Below the pieces are notes generated by a model. It saw only the letters and a program-made list of their open reading frames with translations. It had not been told where the DNA came from and searched no databases. Shown in pieces: positions 14,378-22,458 of a stretch of DNA of 31,596 nucleotides. Source of the stretch: an uncultured Thermomicrobia bacterium (GTDB taxonomy: Bacteria > Chloroflexota > Chloroflexia > Thermomicrobiales > JALYUS01); assembly GCA_937968015.1 (NCBI GenBank), contig CALBSO010000152.1:1-31596 (forward strand), read 5' to 3'. The position numbers and the translations under genes are program-made. Position 1 is the first letter of the stretch; every line of letters starts with the position of its first letter.

Positions 14378-14857
14378 TCATCCCGCATGCCTGAAGCCCG
14401 CCGCCTGCATCGTTAGGGGGGCGCCGTCGCGGAGGATGTGCGCGGCGATTACTTCGGCGAGGACAAGAACGGAGTCGCCCGCATCCATCGTCTCTCTCAC
14501 GCGGCATTCGAGCGCGCCGAGTGTGCCCGCGATCAGCGGACAGCCCGTCGCGCTGCCCGGCTCCCACGCCACCGACGCGAATTTATTGGGCGACTTCGCG
14601 CTGTGGCGACCGAGTAATCCCGCCAGTTCGCGCTGCTCCGCAGCGTAGACGCAGAGGGCGAACATCCCCGTTCGTATCACCATTGCGCGCGTGCGGCTTT
14701 CCCGCTCCATGCTGACGACGATCAAGGGCGGTGCGAACGACACCTGCGTCGCCCAGTTGACCGTCATCGCCGCGACCGTATCGCCCTCCCGCGCCGTCAT
14801 CGCGTACAGCCCGTAGGAAAAGAGCCGCAGCACTTGCTTCTTCGCCACCTCATCCAT
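14378..14857 (-). CDS. Flavin reductase-like domain protein
   Basis: A 159-residue single-domain protein of the flavin reductase/split-barrel FMN-binding family. Visible blocks are GDTVAAMTVNWATQVSFAPPLIVVSM (about 26-51, FMN-binding strand and loop), then FALCVYAAEQRELA, and GALECRVRETMDAGDSVLVLAEV near the C-terminus. Members reduce flavin with NAD(P)H for a partner monooxygenase, or are flavoprotein oxidoreductases themselves. No clear partner is adjacent. ATG 14857 has GGGAG six bases upstream and matches the family start; the open frame reaches 14920 without support. The next gene upstream is divergent with 250 nt between. Confidence 0.88.
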   Translation of the reverse strand: MDEVAKKQVLRLFSYGLYAMTAREGDTVAAMTVNWATQVSFAPPLIVVSMERESRTRAMVIRTGMFALCVYAAEQRELAGLLGRHSAKSPNKFASVAWEPGSATGCPLIAGTLGALECRVRETMDAGDSVLVLAEVIAAHILRDGAPLTMQAAGFRHAG

Positions 14858-15019
14858 TGTCTGCTCCCGGAAGAAACCTGAACGCCAATACTGCCCGGAG
14901 GGCACCCGCAAGGACATCAAGAATACAAAGAAGTGGACGAATTATCGCGGTATATTCATACAACACTTGGTTGCTAGCCGATTTTGAGACCTCCGCCATC
15001 TGCGGAAGTCTGACGATGC

Positions 15020-15039
15020 GCGTGTTAGACTGAACACGC
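15020..15039. promoter_or_regulatory. Dyad GCGTGTT-N6-AACACGC upstream of the PLP lyase
   Basis: GCGTGTT (15020-15026) and AACACGC (15033-15039) are exact reverse complements. It lies in the 253-nt divergent gap between the flavin reductase and the Cys/Met lyase gene, 72 bases before the latter's start. It could be an operator or the base of a small leader hairpin. No promoter of the TTGACG-N17 form was found here. Confidence 0.35.
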
Positions 15040-15110
15040 CGCGTCCACATGGGTGGTTACGCAGTACGCAGTGGCACCGAAAGCGGTCCCCCTGCCAGGA
15101 GAACCCCGGC

Positions 15111-16385
15111 ATGACAGACGAAGGTATGCGCCCGCTCGATGGGATGGCATTCGCGACGCGCGCGGTCCACGCGGGCGAGCGGCCACCGCACCCCGATTAC
15201 ACCCCCGTCGTCACCCCGATCTACCCCGGCTCGTCATTCGCCTACGACGACATGCAGATCGTGGACGAGATCTTCGGCGCGACGCGCGAGGGGTACGCCT
15301 ATACCCGCTACGGCAATCCGACGAACACGGCGATGGAGGTGGCCGTTGCTGCGCTCGAAGGGACAGATGCAGCAATAGGCTTCGGCTCCGGCATGGCGGC
15401 ACTGCACGGCGCGTTCATGGGCACTGGCCTGAGCGCGGGGGATACGGTGATCGCCTCCCGCGAGTGCTACGGTGCGACGACGACGCTGCTGCAAGGATAT
15501 TTCGCCCGCCTCGGCGTCCGCACGACGTTCGTGGATATCCTCGATCTCGCCGCCGTCGAGGAGGCGGTGCGGCGCGAGCGGCCCCGCTTCGTCACCTTTG
15601 AGACGGTTTCCAACCCGCTCCTGCACGTCGCGGACGGCCCGGCAATTGTCGAGATCGCCCATCGCGCGGGCGCGCTCGTCGTCGTGGACAACACCTTCAC
15701 GACGCCCGTGCTGATGCGACCCGCCCAGTGGGGCGCGGACATGGTCGTTCACTCCTCCACGAAGTATCTCGGCGGACACGGTGATGTGACGGCGGGCGTC
15801 GTGGCGACGACGGCAGCGCTCCGGCATCAGATGTATGAGGTAAACAAGGCAATCGGCGGCATCCTCGGCCCATTCGAGGCATGGCTCGTGCTGCGCGGCT
15901 TGAAGACGCTCGCGCTTCGTGTCGAGCGGCACTGTGCGAATGCCGCGAAGGTGGCGGAGTGGCTCGGCACGCATCCCGCCATCGCGCACGTTAACTACCC
16001 CGGCCTCGCCGATCATCCGCAGCACGCGCTGATGGGACGGCTCTCGCTCACCGGGCAGTATGGCGGCATGGTCTCCTTCGACATCGCGGACGCTACGCTG
16101 GGGGAGGCTTCGCCGGCGTCTGCGAAGGCGGCCGCCTTCCGCTTTATGGAGTCACTGCGCCTCTGCATCCCCGCGACGACCTTGGGCGATGTCTACTCGC
16201 TCGTCCTCTACCCGCCGATGTCCTCACACCGGGGCCTGACGCCGGAGCAGCGCGCCGCCATCGGCATCGGCGCGGGGCTGATCCGCCTCTCCGTCGGCAT
16301 CGAAGCGGTGGACGACATCATCACGGACCTCGACCAGGCATTGGCCGCAGTCAGGCAGGCTATTCCAGCCGGTCGCGCTTCGTGA
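15111..16385 (+). CDS. Cys/Met metabolism PLP-dependent enzyme (cystathionine/methionine gamma-lyase or synthase type)
   Basis: A 424-residue fold-type I PLP enzyme. Key residues: Tyr67 in YTRYGNPT, the phosphate loop GSGMAA (92-97), Tyr120, Asp193 (VVDNTF) and the Schiff-base Lys218 in HSSTKYLGGHGD. The C-terminal IRLSVGIE holds the carboxylate-binding Arg. This is the cystathionine gamma-synthase/beta-lyase, homocysteine or methionine gamma-lyase family, and the exact reaction cannot be told by eye. Sulfur amino-acid use is supported by a homocysteine S-methyltransferase-like gene about 5 kb away. The start ATG 15111 lies nine bases after AGGAG. It is followed by a class V aminotransferase-fold gene in the same direction after 94 nt that contain a repeat. 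Confidence 0.92.
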   Translation: MTDEGMRPLDGMAFATRAVHAGERPPHPDYTPVVTPIYPGSSFAYDDMQIVDEIFGATREGYAYTRYGNPTNTAMEVAVAALEGTDAAIGFGSGMAALHGAFMGTGLSAGDTVIASRECYGATTTLLQGYFARLGVRTTFVDILDLAAVEEAVRRERPRFVTFETVSNPLLHVADGPAIVEIAHRAGALVVVDNTFTTPVLMRPAQWGADMVVHSSTKYLGGHGDVTAGVVATTAALRHQMYEVNKAIGGILGPFEAWLVLRGLKTLALRVERHCANAAKVAEWLGTHPAIAHVNYPGLADHPQHALMGRLSLTGQYGGMVSFDIADATLGEASPASAKAAAFRFMESLRLCIPATTLGDVYSLVLYPPMSSHRGLTPEQRAAIGIGAGLIRLSVGIEAVDDIITDLDQALAAVRQAIPAGRAS

Positions 16386-16397
16386 GATACTTCCCGA

Positions 16398-16424
16398 AGT
16401 AGTCAGTAGCCGGTAGTCAGCACA
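16398..16424. repeat. Degenerate AGTAGTC/AGTCAGTAG repeat
   Basis: Units AGTAGTCAGTAG and GGTAGTCAGCAC follow the PLP lyase gene end. They belong to the same loose heptad type as 5655, 9784, 14322 and 26461. A GGCTATTGGCTATTA pair of short direct repeats follows at about 16438-16452. Confidence 0.4.
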
Positions 16425-16479
16425 GTGGCGCCGTTTCTGGCTATTGGCTATTAACTACTACGACCGAAGGGAGTGCGTC

Positions 16480-17679
16480 ATGGCCGTCGCGGTGGAGACA
16501 AAGGTTGAGCAGATCCGGCAGGAGATGCCGGCAGTGACGAACACGGTTTACCTGAATACCGGCACCTGCGGCCCCTTGCCGCGCCGGACGGTGACGGCGA
16601 TGCACGACGTGATGATCGAGGAACTGGAGCAGGGGCGGATCGCGCCGAACCACTACCCCGGCATCATGGCGGCGCGGAACGGGGCGAAGGACGCGGTCGC
16701 GGGCGTCCTCGGCTGCACGCCGGACGATGTCGCGATCGCGGGGCGGACGACGGACGGCATGAATATCGCCATTGCCGGCTATCGCTGGCAGCGCGGCGAT
16801 GAGATCATCACCTCGAATATCGAGCATCCCGGCGGTCTGATGCCGGCCTTCCTCACCAAACGGCGCTATGGCGCGCGCGTCCGCGTCGCGAATATCGGCG
16901 TCGGCGAGATGAAGAAGAGCGACACCGTCCGCCAGTTCGAGCAGTTAATCACCCCGCGCACGCGGATGATCGTCATCTCGCATATCTCCTACACGACCGG
17001 CGCGGTACTGCCCGCTAAGGAGATCACCGCGATGGCACACAGCCACGATGTGCTCGTCGCGGTGGACGCGGCGCAATCGTTCGGCTCCCTGCCGCTCGAT
17101 ATGGACGACCTCGGCGCGGACTTCTATGCCTGCCCCGGCCAGAAATGGATCTGCGGGCCGGAAGGCACCGGCTCGCTCTATGTCCGTCCGAGCAGTATCG
17201 GCGAGATCGAGCAGACCTTCGGCGGCGGGATGCAGTGGGGCTCGCTCGATTATTACGGCGCGTCCTTCACCCCGGCGGCGGGCGCGGGCCGCTTCGATGT
17301 CGGCGGCTACAACCTGCCGCTGCTCGTCGGCCAAAAGGTCTCGACCGAGTGGATTCGCGACGAGGTTGGGCTGGAATGGGCATATAAGCGGATCAAGCGG
17401 CTCGGCGAGTACGCGCACAAGACGCTCTCCGCGATGAAGGGCATCACCGTCGTCACACCCGAGGAGCACATGGCGGGCCTCGTCGCTTTCACGGTGGACG
17501 GCATTTCGCCCGCGGACTTGAAGAATCGCCTGCTCGCGGAGCACAACGTCACGATCCGCGACGTGAACAAATACATTAACAACCCGGACGCGCTTCGCCT
17601 CGCCACCGGCTTCTATAATACCGAAGAAGACCTCGACCGGATGGCGGCGGGCATCAAGGCGATTCAGAAGAGCCTGTAA
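16480..17679 (+). CDS. Class V aminotransferase-fold PLP enzyme
   Basis: A 399-residue fold-type I PLP enzyme of the aminotransferase class V/cysteine desulfurase superfamily. Asp196 (VAVDAAQSFG) would bind the pyridine nitrogen, His116 (SNIEHPGG) stack on the ring, and Lys222 (GQKWICGPEGTG) form the Schiff base. The catalytic Cys loop of SufS/IscS enzymes is missing: the corresponding C-terminal part (RDVNKYINNPDALRLATGFYN) has no Cys. It therefore looks like an isopenicillin-N-epimerase-like or other selenocysteine-lyase-like branch, not a desulfurase. ATG 16480 has AAGGGAG six bases upstream. A palindromic repeat (17681-17720) starts one base after the stop and may end the transcript. Confidence 0.88.
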   Translation: MAVAVETKVEQIRQEMPAVTNTVYLNTGTCGPLPRRTVTAMHDVMIEELEQGRIAPNHYPGIMAARNGAKDAVAGVLGCTPDDVAIAGRTTDGMNIAIAGYRWQRGDEIITSNIEHPGGLMPAFLTKRRYGARVRVANIGVGEMKKSDTVRQFEQLITPRTRMIVISHISYTTGAVLPAKEITAMAHSHDVLVAVDAAQSFGSLPLDMDDLGADFYACPGQKWICGPEGTGSLYVRPSSIGEIEQTFGGGMQWGSLDYYGASFTPAAGAGRFDVGGYNLPLLVGQKVSTEWIRDEVGLEWAYKRIKRLGEYAHKTLSAMKGITVVTPEEHMAGLVAFTVDGISPADLKNRLLAEHNVTIRDVNKYINNPDALRLATGFYNTEEDLDRMAAGIKAIQKSL

Positions 17680-17680
17680 G

Positions 17681-17720
17681 ACCTCACCCCCTGCCCCCTC
17701 TCCATCATGTGGAGAGGGGG
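17681..17720 (+). repeat. ACCTCACCCCC repeat, copy C (solitary)
   Basis: ACCTCACCCCCTG followed by CCCCCTCTCCA (17694-17704), loop TCATG and TGGAGAGGGGG (17710-17720): a perfect 11-bp stem. It has the same lead and stem as copies A and B but a shorter loop, and there is no gene in it. It lies one base after the aminotransferase-fold stop codon, between convergent genes, and could end transcription. Confidence 0.8.
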
Positions 17721-17742
17721 TTCGCGCTGCATTTGGCGGTGA

Positions 17743-18018
17743 TTATCCGGCGATAGTGTTGTGAACCTCGCTGATCTCCGGTTGTCCGGGGTCAACCCCG
17801 ATCTCCTGCAGGATCGGCATCAGTGTTTGCCCGAACGCGCCGAATGATTCCTGTGACTCCCATACATCGAAGACGCGCAGGTTCGACCCGGTCCCGAAAC
17901 AGACATGATTCTGGCGTCCCTTCGGCGCGCCTGCCCCGGCAGCCTTGAGCCGTCGGATGATCTCGTCGTACTGGCTGGCATTCATGGAACGTGGCGTGAA
18001 CGTGATCGCAATCGCCAT
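17743..18018 (-). CDS. Small conserved-type protein, possible dimeric alpha/beta-barrel (ferredoxin-like) fold
   Basis: A 91-residue soluble protein starting MAIAITFTPRSMNASQYDEII. The pattern of a beta strand, helix with YDEIIRRLKAAG, then strands with NHVCFG and LRVFDVWESQESFGAFGQTLMPIL resembles small antibiotic-biosynthesis-monooxygenase-like or stress-response dimeric barrels. I do not recognise a specific family and cannot assign a reaction. ATG 18018 has AAGGAG six bases upstream, so the gene start is firm; the much longer open frame upstream is spurious. It is convergent with the aminotransferase-fold gene and divergent from the DUF2231 gene. Confidence 0.75.
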   Translation of the reverse strand: MAIAITFTPRSMNASQYDEIIRRLKAAGAGAPKGRQNHVCFGTGSNLRVFDVWESQESFGAFGQTLMPILQEIGVDPGQPEISEVHNTIAG

Positions 18019-18044
18019 GATGTTCTCCTTCCTCGACCGTCGCG

Positions 18045-18061
18045 CGATAGTCCCTCTATCG
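18045..18061. promoter_or_regulatory. Short dyad CGATAG-N5-CTATCG in a divergent gap
   Basis: CGATAG (18045-18050) and CTATCG (18056-18061) flank TCCCT, 27 bases upstream of the small minus-strand gene. It could be an operator for either divergent gene. Short dyads arise by chance, so this is weak. The rest of the 200-nt gap shows nothing else I can name. Confidence 0.25.
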
Positions 18062-18219
18062 CCATTCATACAAACGCGGCGCGGCCCGTTTTGGATTGCC
18101 GATGATCGCACGCATCGGTGTATGATCCGTCCAACCTCACCGATGTCCGGTTTCTTCTCTGTCCGGAGGTACGCTGTGCGGGTTTTCGGCTTCATCGTCC
18201 CACTGGAGGGTTTTCGTCC

Positions 18220-18867
18220 ATGATTTTGCACCCGGCCATCGTGCATTTTCCGATCGCGCTTTTGATCGTCAGTGTTGTGCTGGACGCGCTCGGCGTCGGC
18301 TTCCGGCGCGCGAGCCTGACGCAGGCGGGGTTTTACACCCTGATTCTCGGCAGCCTCGGCGCGACAGCGGCGGTGCTCTCCGGCCCGGAGCGCGCGGCGA
18401 AGGATGCCGCCTCGCTGACGATCCTCCACCGGCACGAGTTGTTCGCCGCGCTCGCGGTCTTCTCTTGCCTGATCCTCGTCGGCATGCGGCTCGGCAATGT
18501 GAACGGGCTGTACGGCTCGGGCACGATTGGCTATCTCGCGCTCGGCGGCGTGCTGATCGCCTGCCTCGCCCTGACGGGATACTTCGGCGGGCAGTTGGTC
18601 TACGATCACGGCGTCGGTGTGACGCAACTTCAAGGCGCCCGCGCCCCGATAGAGGGTGGCGTGGTGCAGGAGATGTGGGCGAAACTCGGTGGTCTCGCGC
18701 TCGTCCTCGTCATTGTCGGCTGGACGCTGGCGCGCTTCCGCTTCCTCGTCGCACGGCTCCGGGCATGGTGGCAATCAGTCCGCTCCGGCGCGCCATCGGA
18801 GCAGCCAACCCTCTGGACCCTCGGCCTCGCCCGCTCGGACACGCGACGGGTACAGAATCCGGAATGA
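18220..18867 (+). CDS. DUF2231 family integral membrane protein
   Basis: A 215-residue membrane protein. The N-terminal ILHPAIVHFPIALLI (2-16) is the signature of the DUF2231 (COG4244-type) family. There are about four or five hydrophobic segments (around 8-25, 38-55, 72-90, 100-122 and 155-175). His4, His9 and the paired histidines in LHRHELFA could bind a metal or haem, as proposed for relatives, but this is not shown. LTGYFGGQLVYDHG near residue 115-130 is also family-like. The tail after 175 is basic and cytosolic. The start ATG 18220 follows GGAGG at ten bases. No operon partner is evident. Confidence 0.85.
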   Translation: MILHPAIVHFPIALLIVSVVLDALGVGFRRASLTQAGFYTLILGSLGATAAVLSGPERAAKDAASLTILHRHELFAALAVFSCLILVGMRLGNVNGLYGSGTIGYLALGGVLIACLALTGYFGGQLVYDHGVGVTQLQGARAPIEGGVVQEMWAKLGGLALVLVIVGWTLARFRFLVARLRAWWQSVRSGAPSEQPTLWTLGLARSDTRRVQNPE

Positions 18868-18895
18868 AATCAGGGAGAACCGTTCAATCAGTTTC

Positions 18896-20857
18896 TCAGA
18901 TAGCGCGCCCGATACGTGCGCCATCGGTCATTGCGTGGCGGAGGTGGCGCGGAGCGAAGGCGTCGCCGATCAGGTGCAGATCGAGCGAGCGACGGTGCGC
19001 TTCGGCATGAGCGGTGAGGGCGTGGTAGAGGCCATCCTGCGCGATGCCGCCGGAGGAGAGGATGACCGTGTCCGCCGGGATGAAGCCTTCCGCATCGGTG
19101 AGGACATGGGCGACGCGTACGCCGTCCGGCTGGATGGCGACGGGCCGTGTCAGTGTCGTGATCGTCACGCCCTGGCGCAGCAGCCGCTCGTGCAGGACGG
19201 CGCGGACGGTCGTGCCGATGTCTTCGCCGAGGCTGTAGTGGCGGGTGACGATCTCCACTTGGCGCCCGGCGAGGCTGAGGGCATCCGCCGCCTTCGGGCC
19301 GGGCGTGTACCCCGTCTCATCGAGGATCACGCATCGCTCGCCGATCGCCGCCTTCCCCGCGAGGACATCCGCGACCGTCACCGCGTTCGGCAGGTCCGCC
19401 CCCGCCAGATATGGGCGGCGGGGAAGCGCGCCCGTCGCGACGATCACCGCGTCCGGCGCTTCCGCGAGGATCGAATCCAGGGTTCCTTCGCAGCCGAGCC
19501 GGACGGTAACGGGCAGTTTGGCGAGTTGCCGGGTCTGCCATTCGATCACGCCGGTATAGGCCTCCCAGCCCGGCGCGCGGGCGGCGATCCGGATCGCGCC
19601 GCCGAGGACGTCCGCCCGCTCGAAGAGCGTGACGGTGTGCCCGCGCTCCGCCGCGACGCGCGCCGCCTCCATCCCCGCCGGGCCACCACCGACAATCACG
19701 ACGCGTTTCGGCAGTGTTGTTGGGACGAGTGTGCCCCATTCGCGCTCGCGGCCGACTACCGGGTTCTGCACGCAGCCGATCGGTAGGCCGAAGTAGAGGC
19801 GGTCAATGCATCCCTCGTTCGAGCCCATGCAGACACGAATATCGTCCAGTCGCCCCTCGCGCGCCTTGCGCGGCAACTCGGGGTCCGCAATCAAGGCGCG
19901 GGTCATGCCGACCATGTCCGCCGCGCCGCCGTGCAACACCGCTTCCGCCTGCGCGGGCGTGATGATTCGCCCCGTGACGATCACCGGCACATTAACCGCC
20001 GCCTTGACGCGCCGCGCCATCTCGACGAACGTCCCCTGCGGGAAATATGCGGGCGGGATATTGTGCCCGCGCGAGCGGAAGGTCTGGATCGTCCCGCCCG
20101 TGACCGTGAAATAATCGAGCATCCCGGTGCGGTCAAGTCTCGTGATGATCTCCAGCAACGTTTCCGGTTGCAGCCCTTCCGGCAGGTAATCGTCGCCGGA
20201 AACGCGCGCGCCGACGATGAAACCCCGCCCGACCGCGCCGCGAATCGCCTCCAGCACTTCCAATGAGAAGCGCATGCGGTTTTCCAGCGATCCGCCATAC
20301 GCATCCGCGCGCTTGTTGACGGACGGGTCCCAGAACTGGTCCGGTAACTGATCGTCGTAGAAGGCGAGGTCCGCGCCATCGAAGCCGCATTCCTTGAGCG
20401 TGTGACAGGCAGCGGCATAATCGTCCACGAAGCGGCGGATTTCGCTCGTGGAGAGGATGTGCGGGATTTCATGGGCGATCTCGCTCACCGTGTCGGATGG
20501 CCCGTAGCCAAGTTGATCCGGTTGGTTGCGCGTGCGCCGCCCGGTGCAGGTAACCTGGCTGAGGGCAAGCGCGCCGTGCGCCTTGATGGCGGTGGCGGCG
20601 GCGCGAAGACCGGGCAGCGCGTCCGGGTTCCAGAGATTGACGTGATTATTCGGGATCGGGGTGAGGGGAGAAGCGGCAGCGGAGCCGAACATCATCACCG
20701 TGCCGCAACCGCCCGCCGCCTTCGCCGCGTGGTAGGCAATCAGCCGCTCGCTTGGCGCGCCGCCCTCGGCGAAGTTCGTCCCGTGGCTGGTCGAGACGAT
20801 CCGGTTCGGCGCTTCAGTGTGCCCAAGCCGCAGCGGGCTGAAAAGGAGCGGATACAT
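18896..20857 (-). CDS. OYE-type FMN/Fe-S/FAD oxidoreductase (2,4-dienoyl-CoA reductase / trimethylamine dehydrogenase family)
   Basis: A 653-residue multidomain flavoprotein. Residues 1-340 are the FMN-binding barrel (LFSPLRLGHTEAPNRIVSTSH at the start, YGGSLENRMRF at 187-197). Then comes the iron-sulfur loop Cys343, Ser346, Cys350, Cys362, and a Rossmann FAD/NAD(P) region from VIVGGGPAGMEAARVAAERG (387-406). Relatives have Cys at the second position (CxxCxxxCx11C); here it is Ser (codon TCG at 19820-19822). The usual His-containing substrate loop is also replaced by FYDDQLPDQFW (167-176). This points to a divergent subgroup with unknown substrate. The ATG 20857 directly abuts a decayed copy of the ACCTCAC repeat. 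It follows the methyltransferase-like gene on the same strand by 46 nt. Confidence 0.9.
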   Translation of the reverse strand: MYPLLFSPLRLGHTEAPNRIVSTSHGTNFAEGGAPSERLIAYHAAKAAGGCGTVMMFGSAAASPLTPIPNNHVNLWNPDALPGLRAAATAIKAHGALALSQVTCTGRRTRNQPDQLGYGPSDTVSEIAHEIPHILSTSEIRRFVDDYAAACHTLKECGFDGADLAFYDDQLPDQFWDPSVNKRADAYGGSLENRMRFSLEVLEAIRGAVGRGFIVGARVSGDDYLPEGLQPETLLEIITRLDRTGMLDYFTVTGGTIQTFRSRGHNIPPAYFPQGTFVEMARRVKAAVNVPVIVTGRIITPAQAEAVLHGGAADMVGMTRALIADPELPRKAREGRLDDIRVCMGSNEGCIDRLYFGLPIGCVQNPVVGREREWGTLVPTTLPKRVVIVGGGPAGMEAARVAAERGHTVTLFERADVLGGAIRIAARAPGWEAYTGVIEWQTRQLAKLPVTVRLGCEGTLDSILAEAPDAVIVATGALPRRPYLAGADLPNAVTVADVLAGKAAIGERCVILDETGYTPGPKAADALSLAGRQVEIVTRHYSLGEDIGTTVRAVLHERLLRQGVTITTLTRPVAIQPDGVRVAHVLTDAEGFIPADTVILSSGGIAQDGLYHALTAHAEAHRRSLDLHLIGDAFAPRHLRHAMTDGARIGRAI

Positions 20858-20880
20858 ACCTCACCCCCTTCCCCTCGGGG
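20858..20880 (+). repeat. ACCTCACCCCC repeat, decayed copy E
   Basis: ACCTCACCCCC is intact at 20858-20868 but the hairpin is reduced to CCCC-TC-GGGG. On the minus strand the conserved end (GTGAGGT) directly precedes the ATG of the OYE-type gene; AAGGGG, seven bases from the ATG, may be the ribosome site. Confidence 0.55.
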
Positions 20881-20903
20881 CAGATTTCCATCCTGCTCTA
20901 CGG

Positions 20904-21911
20904 TTATGCCGGAACCGGCTTCAGCGTCTCGACGATGGCGGTGATGTGCTCCGGTCGGACGCCGCAGCAGCCACCGATGATATTGAAGCCCTCGGCGGCA
21001 TAGCCCCGCGCGTGCTCGGCCATCTGCTCCGGCGAAATCGTATGCCGCCACTCCCACTTCCACATATCATACCGCCCGTTGTTCGGATAGACGCCGAGCG
21101 GGAGCGAGGTATATTCGCGCAGCCACGATGCGACGCCGTGCGCCTTCTCCGGCGGCAGGCAGTGGACGAGCAGCGCCGAAACGCCGATCTCCTCCAGTTT
21201 CCGGGCGGCGCGGCCAAACAGGTCACCGTCTTCCGGCAAGTCGTTGCCGAAAATCTCGACAGGCCGCCCAACCCTGCGGCGGTAAGAGATCCACGTCGGG
21301 ATGCCGCTCTCCACGAGGGCTTGAAAATGCGGGAAGGAGAGATCGGCGGGGATCGGCGGGGCGAGTTCGACCATCAAGGCGTCCGGCCTATCCTCCCCGA
21401 AGACGCCGCCGAGTTCGCGCAGATAGTCAAGCGAGACGCGCCCTTCCCAGTCCTTCGAGCCTTTCTCCACGGAGGGGCCGTTGCGCCCCCATTCCTCTTT
21501 CGGGCCGTCCTGAATCATCATCACGAAGACGATGGCGATTCCCGGCCTGCCGCCCTCCGCCGCTGCCTCCCGCGGGAGGCGGACGGCGAGCCGCGCCTTC
21601 TCCTTCCACGTCCCGGCAGGCACGGCCAGGTCGCCGTCCGCCTCCAGTTGCACGCAGCGGTGGAAGAGGAAGGTATTGGTGAGCAGGATTTCCGCACCCG
21701 CATCCACGTAGCGCCGGTGCATCGCCTTGACGATTGCCGGGTTGTCGTAGAGCGCCATCGCGCCCCAGGTGAAGTTCAGCGATTGCTCGGCGTCGGCGGG
21801 CGGGTAGCCCATCGCCTGTAACTCCGAGCCGATGCCGCCGTCCATAATCACCGGCTCGCCCCGCTGCCATTTCGCTTCCATCGTTTGGTATATCTGACTT
21901 TTCTCGGTCAT
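20904..21911 (-). CDS. Homocysteine S-methyltransferase family protein
   Basis: A 335-residue barrel protein. DGGIGSEL near residue 24 is the family start, and the zinc-binding cysteines are Cys251 (LLVHCLPP) and Cys315-Cys316 (IIGGCCGVRPEHI). These three thiolates activate the homocysteine-type thiol in the family. Methyl donors may be S-methylmethionine, betaine or others, so substrate is open. The inserted region with WGRNGPSVEKGSKDWEGR is longer than in many relatives. The start is uncertain: ATG 21911 has GGGGTG at seven bases; ATG 21923 or GTG 21926 would add four or five residues. It is followed by the OYE-type gene on the same strand (46 nt), so the two may act on one methylated compound; that link is an inference. 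Confidence 0.87.
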   Translation of the reverse strand: MTEKSQIYQTMEAKWQRGEPVIMDGGIGSELQAMGYPPADAEQSLNFTWGAMALYDNPAIVKAMHRRYVDAGAEILLTNTFLFHRCVQLEADGDLAVPAGTWKEKARLAVRLPREAAAEGGRPGIAIVFVMMIQDGPKEEWGRNGPSVEKGSKDWEGRVSLDYLRELGGVFGEDRPDALMVELAPPIPADLSFPHFQALVESGIPTWISYRRRVGRPVEIFGNDLPEDGDLFGRAARKLEEIGVSALLVHCLPPEKAHGVASWLREYTSLPLGVYPNNGRYDMWKWEWRHTISPEQMAEHARGYAAEGFNIIGGCCGVRPEHITAIVETLKPVPA

Positions 21912-21965
21912 CGCGCACCCCATCACTTCCGTACCTGCCGACGAACCATCTTCACCATTCCTCCC

Positions 21966-21993
21966 AGTATCCCCAAATGTTTTCTGGCCGCAA
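21966..21993 (-). promoter_or_regulatory. Possible promoter for the methyltransferase / OYE pair
   Basis: On the minus strand TTGCGG (21993-21988), a 16-base spacer and GATACT (21971-21966), 43 bases from the -10 to the next good start codon. Both boxes are only partial matches, and the pair could instead be read through from upstream genes. Confidence 0.3.
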
Positions 21994-22039
21994 GAGTTAG
22001 GCGGGACCTGAACCAGTGTCGTGCTGCCCCAGTAAACGG

Positions 22040-22453
22040 CTACCGATCCCTCGGTGGCCGGAAGAACGTGACGTTACATATTCCCGACTGCTGAACTGCC
22101 TCGAAATCTTTGTCGCATGTAACGACCTCGCCGCCGAGCCGCTTCGCCATGGCGATAGCAAAAGTATCTGGAGGCGAAAGACGCCCACGGCTTTTGTATC
22201 CGGCGGCGTCTTTCCAGAAGACCTCGTCCAGGTCTTCGAGGATGAGGACGCCAGCATCTTTGATGTCGCGAATAGCGTCGTCGGCGACCTGTGGTCCCGA
22301 TGTCCGCGCAGTCAGATAGTGGACCTCGAATGCCTTCAGGGCGTGGATGACGCAGGGCCGCTGCGGATCAAGGACATACGCCTCGACCTTGTCCGCGCCC
22401 TCCTCGTCATTCAGGTACGCAAGAACCGCGCATGCATCGAACACGATGGTCAT
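22040..22453 (-). CDS. PIN domain ribonuclease, VapC-type toxin
   Basis: A 137-residue PIN-domain protein. The acidic site is complete: Asp6 (FDACAVLAYLNDE), Glu43 (FEVHY), Asp96 (SPPDTFAIAMAKRLGGEVVTCDKDF) and Asp114. VapC toxins cleave RNA, usually tRNA or rRNA, with Mg2+. It begins five bases after the stop of a small gene that is placed like an antitoxin, the normal VapB-VapC order. The pair sits between metabolic genes on the same strand (class III transaminase upstream and homocysteine methyltransferase-like gene downstream). Length is typical. Confidence 0.88.
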   Translation of the reverse strand: MTIVFDACAVLAYLNDEEGADKVEAYVLDPQRPCVIHALKAFEVHYLTARTSGPQVADDAIRDIKDAGVLILEDLDEVFWKDAAGYKSRGRLSPPDTFAIAMAKRLGGEVVTCDKDFEAVQQSGICNVTFFRPPRDR

Positions 22454-22458
22454 TGTGG

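Noticed and set aside
15040..15110. Possible T-box or SAM riboswitch leader before the Cys/Met lyase gene
   Set aside because: GGGTGGTTACGC has a slight likeness to the T-box core and TGGCA/TGCCA can pair, but the specifier domain, antiterminator partner and any SAM-riboswitch core are missing. The leader is too short for either.
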